A DNA stretch of 64,000 bases, taken from NCBI GenBank assembly GCA_035566895.1, contig DATMQA010000117.1, positions 1 to 64,000 on the forward strand, written 5' to 3'. Of the stretch, positions 35,587-42,114 are shown piece by piece. Every line of letters starts with the position of its first letter. Position 1 is the first letter of the stretch. The translations under genes were made by a program, and so were the position numbers. The DNA comes from DATMQA01 sp035566895. Lineage in GTDB: Bacteria > Verrucomicrobiota > Verrucomicrobiia > Limisphaerales > UBA8199. Below the pieces are notes generated by a model. The model did not search any database, was not told the origin of the DNA, and saw only the letters and a list, made by a program, of their open reading frames with translations.

Positions 35587-37107
35587 TTACCCAAAGCTTT
35601 CGGCCAGCGCAACGGCCTTCAGCATGGCCTTGGCCTTATTAACGGTTTCCTGGTATTCGCCCTCTGGGGTCGAATCATTCACCCACCCGCCGCCGGCCTG
35701 CACGTAAGCCTTGCCGTTCTTGAGCAGGGCCGTCCGGATAGTAATGCAGCAATCGAGGTTGCCGTTGAAGGAGAAGTACCCCACACAGCCGCCGTAAGGG
35801 CCGCGCGCCGTCTGTTCCAGCTCGGCAATGATTTGCATCGCGCGGATTTTAGGCGCGCCGCTCAAGGTGCCGGCCGGGAAAGTGGCGCGCATCAGGTCGT
35901 AGGGGGTGCGATTCGAGGAAAGACGGCCTTCGACCTGGGAGACGATGTGCATCACGTGGCTGTAACGTTCGACGATCATCAGATCTTTCACCTGGACCGA
36001 GCCGAAATCGCAGACCCGGCCCAGGTCGTTGCGCGCCAAATCCACGAGCATGACGTGCTCGGCGCGTTCCTTGGGGTCGGCCAGCAAATCCTGCTGGAGC
36101 GCCTGGTCTTCAGCCGGAGTCGTTCCGCGACGGCGGGTGCCGGCGATGGGACGAATCTCGACCTTTTGTTCCTCGCAACGGACATGGATTTCCGGCGAGG
36201 CGCCCACGAGCGAAAAACCGTTCAATTCCAACAGGAACATGTAGGGGGACGGATTAACCGAGCGGGCAGCCCGATAGATATCCAGCGGGGCGGCCTTGAC
36301 CGGCGTGGAAAAGCGTTGGGACCCGACCACCTGGATAATGTCACCCGCCGTGATGTATTCCTTGGCCTTGAGGACATTAGCCATGAATTTCTCTTTTGGC
36401 ACGTTGGATTCAAAAGGAATAGACGGAACCTCGGGCAGCAGCGTGGCGGGACGATGTTCGGTCGGCTGTTCGAGCAGGGAGACCAGGCGCTCGATCTCAG
36501 CGGTGGCATTCTCATAAGCCTCTTCCGGGCTGGAGGCATCCTCAAGAACCGCGTTGACCAGCACCGTAAGCGTCTGGGCGACGCGATCGAAGATGAGCAA
36601 CTGGTCGGCGATGAGAAAATACATGACCGGGGTTTGCAGCTCATCGGCAGGCGGGCGCGGCACCACGGGCTCGACATCGTGGATGAACTCGTAGCCGATG
36701 AACCCGACTGCGCCACCGGTGAAGCGGGGCAGGCCGGGGACGGGCACCGGGCGGTATTTTTTCATCACCCGCTCGACAACCTCCAGGCCGTCTCTGACGG
36801 TTTGGGTGCCGCCTTCGGCGGGTCCGGTGCTGACGGCAAAACTCTCGACCACTTTTCCGTTCTCCACGACTTCAACGCGGTTGGCAATTTGGCGCACAAT
36901 CGCCCGAGGATTGCAGCCGACGAAGGAATAGCGGCCAAGATGCTCGCCGCCTTCGACCGACTCAAAAAGGAAGGACTCGCCCGGTCCGCGGATTTTGCGA
37001 TAAGCCGAGAGGGGCGTCTCGATGTCGGCCAGCAGGCGGCGGGTGACGGGGATGAGATTGCCCTGGGCGGCGAGAGTGAGAAACTCGGAAAGAGTGGGAG
37101 AATACAT
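35587..37107 (-). CDS. trpE: Anthranilate synthase component I
   Basis: 506 aa, first step of tryptophan synthesis: chorismate plus glutamine (via TrpG) to anthranilate. The N-terminal regulatory region (RGPGESFLFESVEGGEHLGRY, carrying the tryptophan-site LLES-like segment) is followed by the chorismate-binding domain with PSPYMFLLELNGFSLVGASP, EIRPIAGTRRRG, LVDLARNDLGRV, FPAGTLSGAPKIRAM and a GGGWVNDSTPEGEYQET end. trpG is not in the window. It probably once followed the his-cluster membrane gene directly; a repeat-flanked four-helix-bundle gene now lies between. Confidence 0.95.
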   Translation of the reverse strand: MYSPTLSEFLTLAAQGNLIPVTRRLLADIETPLSAYRKIRGPGESFLFESVEGGEHLGRYSFVGCNPRAIVRQIANRVEVVENGKVVESFAVSTGPAEGGTQTVRDGLEVVERVMKKYRPVPVPGLPRFTGGAVGFIGYEFIHDVEPVVPRPPADELQTPVMYFLIADQLLIFDRVAQTLTVLVNAVLEDASSPEEAYENATAEIERLVSLLEQPTEHRPATLLPEVPSIPFESNVPKEKFMANVLKAKEYITAGDIIQVVGSQRFSTPVKAAPLDIYRAARSVNPSPYMFLLELNGFSLVGASPEIHVRCEEQKVEIRPIAGTRRRGTTPAEDQALQQDLLADPKERAEHVMLVDLARNDLGRVCDFGSVQVKDLMIVERYSHVMHIVSQVEGRLSSNRTPYDLMRATFPAGTLSGAPKIRAMQIIAELEQTARGPYGGCVGYFSFNGNLDCCITIRTALLKNGKAYVQAGGGWVNDSTPEGEYQETVNKAKAMLKAVALAESFG

Positions 37108-37130
37108 AGCGGGTTATGGGTTGGCCTCCT

Positions 37131-37186
37131 CTTAATCGTAATCTTAATCGTAATCTTAATCGTAATCTTGGTCTTAATCTCAATCC
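37131..37186. repeat. 12-bp tandem array (TAATCGTAATCT)n, trpE side
   Basis: CTTAATCGTAATCTTAATCG and onward: three full 12-bp units followed by degenerate ones (TTGGTCTTAATCTCAATCCC). The minus-strand four-helix-bundle gene takes its stop codon from the degenerate end of this array. It is inverted relative to the array at 38014-38054. Confidence 0.9.
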
Positions 37187-38010
37187 CTCTTGCCCGGACA
37201 AAGGCTGTAAGGCGCCGATTCTTCATGTATTCGGTCAGGCGAATTGCTTCGAATCAGACCGACCAGCATGGAAACAACTTCCTGTAAACTAACTTTCCCC
37301 GCGTTCGCTTCTCTTTCTCCTATTTGATTTTTTGCGAAAAGGATGTCCAAAGCGGCAGCGCACTCAAACGCTGAACTTCGGGCGCGATCGAAAAACCGGC
37401 AGCGGTCGGCAGGGGTGAACTTGCCATTCCCTTCGGCAAGACCCAGTGGGATGGCGGTCGAGGCGCGATCAAGTTTGGACCAGACCGGAAGGTTTCTGGG
37501 CGGAGCCTCCAGGAACTCGGCGGTTGATCGAATGAAGGTTAGCGACTTCTGATAAACCTTCAGCTTCTCATGATCAAAGCAGAAAACGTCAGGCTTTGCT
37601 TCCGCTGCTTTCAATTCATCGAACCGGTATTCGACCTCACCTTCATGGAGTCGATCGGGTGAGTTGCTTCGGATGAGACCGACCAGCATCGAAACGATCC
37701 CGCGCAACGATTCTTTTCCATCAAGGCACTGCGAATCATTCGCGTGCCTTCGAGCGGAAAGGACGTCCAGGCAAGCTGCGCATTCCAAAGCCGAACCACG
37801 TGCATTATCAAACGAGCTGCAACGGTCTGGTGCGGTGAACTTGCCGTTTCCCTCAGCGATATTAAGGGGGATAGAGCTTGCGGCGCGCTCCAATTGATCC
37901 CAAACGGAGAGGTGCTTAGGTATGCGCTCCAGAAGATCCGTTGCCCAAAGCACGAACTTGATCGACTGGCCGTAAACCCTGAGTCGCTCGTGGTCGAAGT
38001 AGGCGTTCAT
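37180..38010 (-). CDS. Tandem-duplicated four-helix-bundle protein (23S IVP/Avd-like)
   Basis: 276 aa with two homologous ~120-residue domains. Domain 1 (about 5-122) starts YFDHERLRVYGQSIKFV and domain 2 (about 144-264) CFDHEKLKVYQKSLTFI. Both contain IPLxxAEGNGKFTxxDRCxxF, an ALEC/AFEC helix and end SMLVGLIRSNSPDR. This is the pattern of the four-helix-bundle family first seen in 23S rRNA intervening sequences and related to the Avd protein of diversity-generating retroelements. Members are normally single-domain (~120 aa), so this is a fusion by duplication. No reverse transcriptase or rRNA is near. It is flanked by inverted 12-bp arrays; its function is unknown. Confidence 0.88.
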   Translation of the reverse strand: MNAYFDHERLRVYGQSIKFVLWATDLLERIPKHLSVWDQLERAASSIPLNIAEGNGKFTAPDRCSSFDNARGSALECAACLDVLSARRHANDSQCLDGKESLRGIVSMLVGLIRSNSPDRLHEGEVEYRFDELKAAEAKPDVFCFDHEKLKVYQKSLTFIRSTAEFLEAPPRNLPVWSKLDRASTAIPLGLAEGNGKFTPADRCRFFDRARSSAFECAAALDILFAKNQIGEREANAGKVSLQEVVSMLVGLIRSNSPDRIHEESAPYSLCPGKRD

Positions 38011-38013
38011 AGG

Positions 38014-38054
38014 AAGGGATTACGATTAAGATTACGATTAAGATTACGATTAGG
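38014..38054. repeat. 12-bp tandem array, inverted, upstream of the four-helix-bundle gene
   Basis: GGGATTACGATTAAGATTAC and onward: three units of AGATTACGATTA, the reverse complement of the 37131-37186 array. It begins 4 bp before the gene's ATG, so there is no room for an ordinary ribosome-binding leader. Its far end supplies the stop codon of the start relic at 38050-38103. Confidence 0.9.
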
Positions 38055-38103
38055 CATCGCGGTCGTAAGCCCGGCGTCGCTCGTGGTCGAAGCAGGCGTT
38101 CAT
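38050..38103 (-). pseudogene. 17-codon relic of a four-helix-bundle gene start
   Basis: Reads MNACFDHERRRAYDRDA then TAA. The first ~42 bases match the start of the intact gene (MNAYFDHERLRVYGQ) with a handful of changes; the TAA comes from the TAATCGTAATC array. This shows a second copy of the gene existed, or was begun, in the same array context and lost its body. Confidence 0.8.
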
Positions 38104-38114
38104 AGCCCGCGATG

Positions 38115-38183
38115 CTTAATCGTAATCCTGGTCCTGATCCTGGTCCTAATCTTAATCGTAATCTTAATCGTAATCTTAATCCC
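38115..38183. repeat. 12-bp tandem array with CCTGGT variants
   Basis: Same orientation as 37131-37186: TTAATCGTAATC, then three 6-bp CCTGRT variants (CCTGGTCCTGATCCTGGT), then three TAATCGTAATCT-type units ending AATCCCTTCCCGG. The membrane gene on the minus strand takes its TAA stop from this array (PGRD-stop), as the four-helix-bundle gene does from its own (PGKRD-stop). Confidence 0.88.
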
Positions 38184-38769
38184 TTCCCGGAGAGGCGGCT
38201 TTCGTTTGCAATGACGCCGTCACCCCCTTCCTCTCCTCCGTCTTCGCCGCTCGCCGCAACCGGACAATCCCCAACAGGGTAAAAAAGGCCACCGCCAGCG
38301 CATAAGCGATAATGCCAAGCCCGATCGCCAGTGGAACCTGGTCCTTCTCCCAGTTGGTGAAATAAATCACCGCGGCGCCCACGCCGGCCGTCAGTGCCGT
38401 CTGGCCGAACAAACAGGCCAGGTAAAGCGTCACGCTGGTTTCCCGGACCCGTTCGACGTGCCACTCGCGGTAGAGCTGCTCGCCCAGCGACCGCATCAGC
38501 CACGCAGATTGAAAATTCCTCGCTGCCACCAGGACGCTGGTGGTGCTGATGACAATAGCCGGCAGCGGCCAGAAGGCGAACAGGAAGCACAGCGCCAGGT
38601 TGAGCGGAATGCCCCACTTCCACCCGAGCCGTTTGGCGATGGGGTTGCCCTCGAGGACCAGGTTAGGCGTCGCCACCCACGTACTGAGGAAATCCATCCC
38701 CCGGGAAACCAGCAGCAGGACAAAGACCAGCCCGTAGGTGCGGCTGGCAAATGGAACCAGGTCCTCCAT
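38176..38769 (-). CDS. Polytopic membrane protein, unknown, coupled to hisI
   Basis: 197 aa with about five helices (YGLVFVLLLVSRGMDFLSTW, PLNLALCFLFAFWPLPAIVI, LAIGLGIIAYALAVAFFTLL) and an N-terminal MDFLSTW plus NPIAKRLGW segment. Similar small membrane proteins with a MDxxST...NPxxK pattern exist, but I do not recognise the family. Its ATG overlaps the hisI stop (TGATG), so it is translated with it. Its last codons run into the 12-bp array at 38115-38183, so the natural C-terminus may have been altered. Confidence 0.7.
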   Translation of the reverse strand: MEDLVPFASRTYGLVFVLLLVSRGMDFLSTWVATPNLVLEGNPIAKRLGWKWGIPLNLALCFLFAFWPLPAIVISTTSVLVAARNFQSAWLMRSLGEQLYREWHVERVRETSVTLYLACLFGQTALTAGVGAAVIYFTNWEKDQVPLAIGLGIIAYALAVAFFTLLGIVRLRRAAKTEERKGVTASLQTKAASPGRD

Positions 38770-39185
38770 CACTTCTTTCCGTAAATCTGCTCGGGCGTCT
38801 CGAGTTGTTTTTCGGTGATTTGGATGGCTTGGCCACCCTCCCGGACCGACCGGAAAAAGCAGGACTGATACCCTTCGTGACAGGCGGCCCCGATCTGCTC
38901 GACCTGGAGCAACAGCGTGTCGCCGTCGCAATCGAAGGCGACGTCCTTAACCGTTTGCGTGTGCCCGCTGGATTCGCCTTTCATCCAGAACTTCTGCCGC
39001 GAGCGGCTCCAAAAGTGGGTCTTGCCCGTCGCCAGGGTCTTCTCGAGCGAGGCCCGGTTCATCCAGGCCATCATCAGGACACGCCCGGTTTTTTGTTCCT
39101 GGACAATCGCCGGGATCAGCCCGGTGGTGGAATCGAATTTGAGTTGCTCGTAAAAGCTCATCGAAGGGGGAACGAAGGCGTCCAT
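38769..39185 (-). CDS. hisI: Phosphoribosyl-AMP cyclohydrolase
   Basis: 138 aa, third step of histidine synthesis: opens the adenine ring of phosphoribosyl-AMP. Family motifs: GLIPAIVQEQKTGRVLMMAW, FWSRSRQKFWMKGESSGHTQ, DCDGDTLLLQVEQIGAACHE and SCFFR, with the zinc/Mg cysteines and Asp in place. There is no fused HisE domain. It is the third gene of a tight minus-strand run: hisF, DUF486 protein, hisI, membrane protein. Confidence 0.95.
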   Translation of the reverse strand: MDAFVPPSMSFYEQLKFDSTTGLIPAIVQEQKTGRVLMMAWMNRASLEKTLATGKTHFWSRSRQKFWMKGESSGHTQTVKDVAFDCDGDTLLLQVEQIGAACHEGYQSCFFRSVREGGQAIQITEKQLETPEQIYGKK

Positions 39186-39192
39186 TGCGTAT

Positions 39193-39549
39193 TCATTGTT
39201 TCGGCAGGAATGTAAGCATCACGGCGGCTAAAATGCAAACAAACGCGGTAAAATGGTTCCATTTGAGCTTTTCTCCCAAATAGAGCCAGGCGAACCCGCA
39301 AAACACCGCCAGCGTGATAATTTCCTGAATAATCTTTAACTGGGTGGCCGAATAAACCGAATTACCCCAGCGATTGGCTGGCACCTGCAAGCAATACTCA
39401 AAAAAAGCGATGCCCCAACTGGCCAGAATGACCGCCCAAAGGGCTCGGTTTTTGAATTTCAAGTGCCCGTACCAGGCGACGGTCATGAACACATTTGAAC
39501 ACGTCAGCAACAATACCGGCAACCAGCGTGATTGGGTAACGTCATTCAT
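39193..39549 (-). CDS. DUF486 (DMT-like) small membrane protein
   Basis: 118 aa with four helices. AWYGHLKFKNRALWAVILAS, YCLQVPANRWGNSVYSATQL and VCILAAVMLTFLPK are the DUF486 family pattern, a four-helix protein related to small drug/metabolite transporters of unknown substrate. It lies between hisF (3-bp gap) and hisI (7-bp gap), so it is co-transcribed with histidine genes, perhaps without functional meaning. Confidence 0.88.
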   Translation of the reverse strand: MNDVTQSRWLPVLLLTCSNVFMTVAWYGHLKFKNRALWAVILASWGIAFFEYCLQVPANRWGNSVYSATQLKIIQEIITLAVFCGFAWLYLGEKLKWNHFTAFVCILAAVMLTFLPKQ

Positions 39550-39552
39550 ATT

Positions 39553-40326
39553 TCATAACCGCACCGGAATTCCCCTCCCTGCTAAAAACCGTTTCACGTC
39601 GCCGACGGTGTATTCCCCGAAATGAAAAATGCTGGCCGCCAGCACCGCATCGGCCTTGCCTTCGAGCAGCACCTCGGCCATGTGCTCCAGCTTGCCGGCG
39701 CCGCCGCTGGCCACGACCGGCACACCGACCGCTTCGCTAATGCGGCGCGTGATCTCTAAATCAAAGCCGGCCTTAGTGCCATCGGCGTCAATGCTATTGA
39801 GCACAATCTCACCCGAGCCCAGTGCGACCGCCTGTTTGGCCCACGCCACTGCCTCCAGGCCGGTTGCCTTCCGGCCCCCGTGCGAGAAGACCTCCCATTG
39901 GTCCGGCCCCACCTTCTTCGCATCGATGGAAACGACGATGCACTGGCTGCCGAATTTCTCGGCCCCGGCCCGGATGAGGTCCGGGTTCGCCAAAGCCGAG
40001 GAGTTGATGCTGATTTTGTCGGCGCCGGCGCGCAACATCGTGTACATATCGTCCACCGAGCGGAGGCCGCCGCCCACGGTGAGTGGCATGAAACACTGGT
40101 CGGCCGCGCGCTCGATGACATCGACCATGGTGGCGCGCCCATGCGCGGTGGCGGTGATGTCGAAAAAGACCATTTCGTCGGCCCCCTGCTCGTTGTAGCG
40201 CTGGGCCAACTCCACCGGATCACCGACGTTGCGCAATCCGCCGGCTTCGGCCTGGCCGAACTGCACCCCGCGAGTGACCTTTCCGGCATGCACGTCCAGG
40301 CACGGTATGACCCGCTTTGCTATCAT
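39553..40326 (-). CDS. hisF: Imidazole glycerol phosphate synthase, cyclase subunit
   Basis: 257 aa TIM barrel. With HisH it makes imidazole glycerol phosphate and AICAR. Motifs: MIAKRVIPCLDVHAGKVTRG (catalytic Asp11), LTVGGGLRSVDDMYTMLRAG, VVSIDAKKV (second catalytic Asp region near 130) and VVASGGAGKLEHM. hisH is not in the window. It is the first gene of the hisF-DUF486-hisI run and is divergent from purS. Confidence 0.96.
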   Translation of the reverse strand: MIAKRVIPCLDVHAGKVTRGVQFGQAEAGGLRNVGDPVELAQRYNEQGADEMVFFDITATAHGRATMVDVIERAADQCFMPLTVGGGLRSVDDMYTMLRAGADKISINSSALANPDLIRAGAEKFGSQCIVVSIDAKKVGPDQWEVFSHGGRKATGLEAVAWAKQAVALGSGEIVLNSIDADGTKAGFDLEITRRISEAVGVPVVASGGAGKLEHMAEVLLEGKADAVLAASIFHFGEYTVGDVKRFLAGRGIPVRL

Positions 40327-40456
40327 TCTCTAAGATTGAAACGATTCACGAAGCCGGAAGCAATGTTTTCCACTGCTGAAGTTGGCGTAGTCCTTTTTAT
40401 TTTCTGGCATCATCTCGCCGTCTTGCACAATATTCTGCGCGGCGATTCCGTTCCCA

Positions 40457-40696
40457 ATGAAAGCCAAAATCATTATTACGCCAAAGAAAGCGGTGTTGGA
40501 CCCACAAGGCAAAACCGTGCAAAGCGCGCTGACGCACATGGGCTACAGCGGCGTAGGCGCGGTGCACGTGGGGAAGTACCTGGAAATCGAACTGGCCGGC
40601 GCCGACAAGGAAGGCGCGCGCCGGCAAATCGACGAGGCCTGCCACAAGATCCTGAGCAACCCGGTCATCGAGGACTACCGGTTTGACATCGAGTGA
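40457..40696 (+). CDS. purS: Phosphoribosylformylglycinamidine synthase subunit PurS
   Basis: 79 aa structural subunit bridging PurQ and PurL in the FGAM synthase complex. Typical sequence: IIITPKKAVLDPQGKTVQSA, THMGYSGVGAVHVGKYLEIE and KILSNPVIEDYRFDIE. The order purS, purQ, purL is that of the three-subunit enzyme. An inverted repeat at 40716-40777 separates it from purQ. Confidence 0.95.
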   Translation: MKAKIIITPKKAVLDPQGKTVQSALTHMGYSGVGAVHVGKYLEIELAGADKEGARRQIDEACHKILSNPVIEDYRFDIE

Positions 40697-40715
40697 GCCC
40701 GAAAGCGTTTACGAG

Positions 40716-40777
40716 TTATGATTTATGATTTGGCCGCGGTTGAACCTGTCACGGGAAACCGAAATCATAAATCATAA
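40716..40777. repeat. Perfect 16-bp inverted repeat ending at the purQ start codon
   Basis: TTATGATTTATGATTT (40716-40731) and AAATCATAAATCATAA (40762-40777) are exact reverse complements around a GC-rich 30-base centre. Each arm contains two units of ATGATTT. The right arm touches the purQ ATG (40778), leaving no Shine-Dalgarno sequence. It has the same design as the arrays around the four-helix-bundle gene but a different word. Confidence 0.88.
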
Positions 40778-41491
40778 ATGAATTTTGCCGTTCTCCAATT
40801 CCCGGGGTCGAATTGCGACCAGGACGTTGTTCACGTGCTGCGGCACGTGCTCGGGCACTCGGCCCGGCTGCTCTGGCATAAGGAACAGTCGCTGGGCGAC
40901 GCCGATGCGGTGATCGTCCCCGGCGGATTCAGCTATGGCGACTATCTCCGGACCGGAGCGATTGCACGCTTCAGCCCGGTCATGGAGGCGGTGCAGGCGT
41001 TTGCGGCCAGCGGCGGCCCGGTCCTGGGCATCTGCAACGGGTTTCAAATTCTCTGCGAAGCGGGCCTGCTGCCCGGCGCGCTGATCCGCAATCGCTCGTT
41101 GCAGTTTCGGTGTGAGCACATTTTCCTGAGAGCCGTCACCGCCGACTCGCCCTTCACCAATCAGATTCCCCCCGACAAGCTCCTGCGGGTGCCGATCGCC
41201 CACGGCGAGGGGTGCTATTTTGCCGACGAAACGACCCTCGCCCGGCTCAAGGAGAACAACCAGGTCCTCTGGCGGTATGTCAACGCGCAGGGCGAAGCCA
41301 CCGAAACGGCCAACCCCAATGGCTCGCTCGACCATATCGCTGGCATCTGCAACGAGGCCCGGAATGTTGCCGGCCTGATGCCCCACCCCGAGCGGGCCAG
41401 CGAGCCGATTTTGGGGTGCGCGGACGGAAGATTGGTTTTTGAAAGCCTGGTTCATGCTCTCGATGAGAGACTGCAGCCAGCCGCAGTTTAA
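40778..41491 (+). CDS. purQ: Phosphoribosylformylglycinamidine synthase subunit PurQ
   Basis: 237 aa class I glutamine amidotransferase supplying ammonia to PurL. The nucleophile Cys sits in GPVLGICNGFQILCEAGLLP; the catalytic His/Glu are in GLMPHPERAS. The start FAVLQFPGSNCDQDVVHVL is family-typical and fixes the ATG at 40778, although the repeat immediately upstream means no ribosome binding site is visible. It is the second gene of the pur cluster. Confidence 0.96.
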   Translation: MNFAVLQFPGSNCDQDVVHVLRHVLGHSARLLWHKEQSLGDADAVIVPGGFSYGDYLRTGAIARFSPVMEAVQAFAASGGPVLGICNGFQILCEAGLLPGALIRNRSLQFRCEHIFLRAVTADSPFTNQIPPDKLLRVPIAHGEGCYFADETTLARLKENNQVLWRYVNAQGEATETANPNGSLDHIAGICNEARNVAGLMPHPERASEPILGCADGRLVFESLVHALDERLQPAAV

Positions 41492-41547
41492 CCTGGCCAC
41501 TATCAGGATAGCTTGCGACGAGTAAACTTAAGCTTTAGGATAGCTCC

Positions 41548-41793
41548 ATGATTATCGTTCGGTTTCCCAATGTCGAGATGCGTCGGCGAGCCTTGGGGTA
41601 CCTGCTGGGGCGGTTTCCGGGTAAAAGTTGGGCTAGCGGTGAAGTAATGGTCCCCGAACCTGCGCTGGCGCTCATGGCGGCTGAGAATATCACGTTTACG
41701 GTGGAAGGTCCAGCGAGTTACGAGCGGCTGCTGCGCCTTGACCGTACCTCCCCGACGGGTGGCTCGGAGCTCGAGCCGGTCGCATCGGCATGA
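41548..41793 (+). CDS. Small hypothetical protein inside the pur cluster
   Basis: 81 aa (IIVRFPNVEMRRRALGYLLG, then MVPEPALALMAAENITFTVE and YERLLRL). No family is named with certainty. It overlaps the next gene by 4 bp (ATGA), so the two are a coupled pair. It lies between purQ and purL, where purine genes are normally contiguous; this suggests an inserted two-gene unit. Confidence 0.6.
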   Translation: MIIVRFPNVEMRRRALGYLLGRFPGKSWASGEVMVPEPALALMAAENITFTVEGPASYERLLRLDRTSPTGGSELEPVASA

Positions 41794-42107
41794 GCACCCG
41801 TCGCCGTTACGAGATTCTCCTTCCAGTTCTATTCAATGACGGTCGGCCGGTGCCGGAGGCGTTACTATGGAAAACTGTAGAAGAGTTGGAAGCGCGGTTC
41901 CAGGCCGTGTCGTGGGAGACGCAGGTTGTCCGCGGTCTTTGGCAACACGAGGGCGCTTTGTTTCGCGATAACAATACAAAGCTGGTTCTCGACGTCGAAG
42001 ATTTACCGGAGAACCGGGCCTTTTTTGTCGCCCTCAAACAAACGCTCAAAGACCGCTTTCAACAACTCGACATTTGGATTACCAGCCACGTCATTGAGGT
42101 TATTTAG
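41790..42107 (+). CDS. Conserved hypothetical protein inside the pur cluster
   Basis: 105 aa: RRRYEILLPVLFNDGRPVPE, WETQVVRGLWQHEG and LKDRFQQLDIWITSHVIEVI. I recall near-identical motifs (RYEILLPLxFNDGxPVP ... RFQQLDIWxTxxxIEVI) in a family scattered over Planctomycetes, Cyanobacteria and Verrucomicrobia, usually next to a small partner gene. The function is unknown; the coupled layout (4-bp overlap) recalls a toxin-antitoxin pair, but nothing catalytic is visible. purL starts 7 bp later. Confidence 0.7.
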   Translation: MSTRRRYEILLPVLFNDGRPVPEALLWKTVEELEARFQAVSWETQVVRGLWQHEGALFRDNNTKLVLDVEDLPENRAFFVALKQTLKDRFQQLDIWITSHVIEVI

Positions 42108-42114
42108 GACGCCA

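Noticed and set aside
35833..37287. 484-codon frame opposite trpE, ending in Ile/Val/Leu repeats
   Set aside because: Antisense of trpE; the hydrophobic repeat end is translation of the 12-bp array, not a membrane helix.
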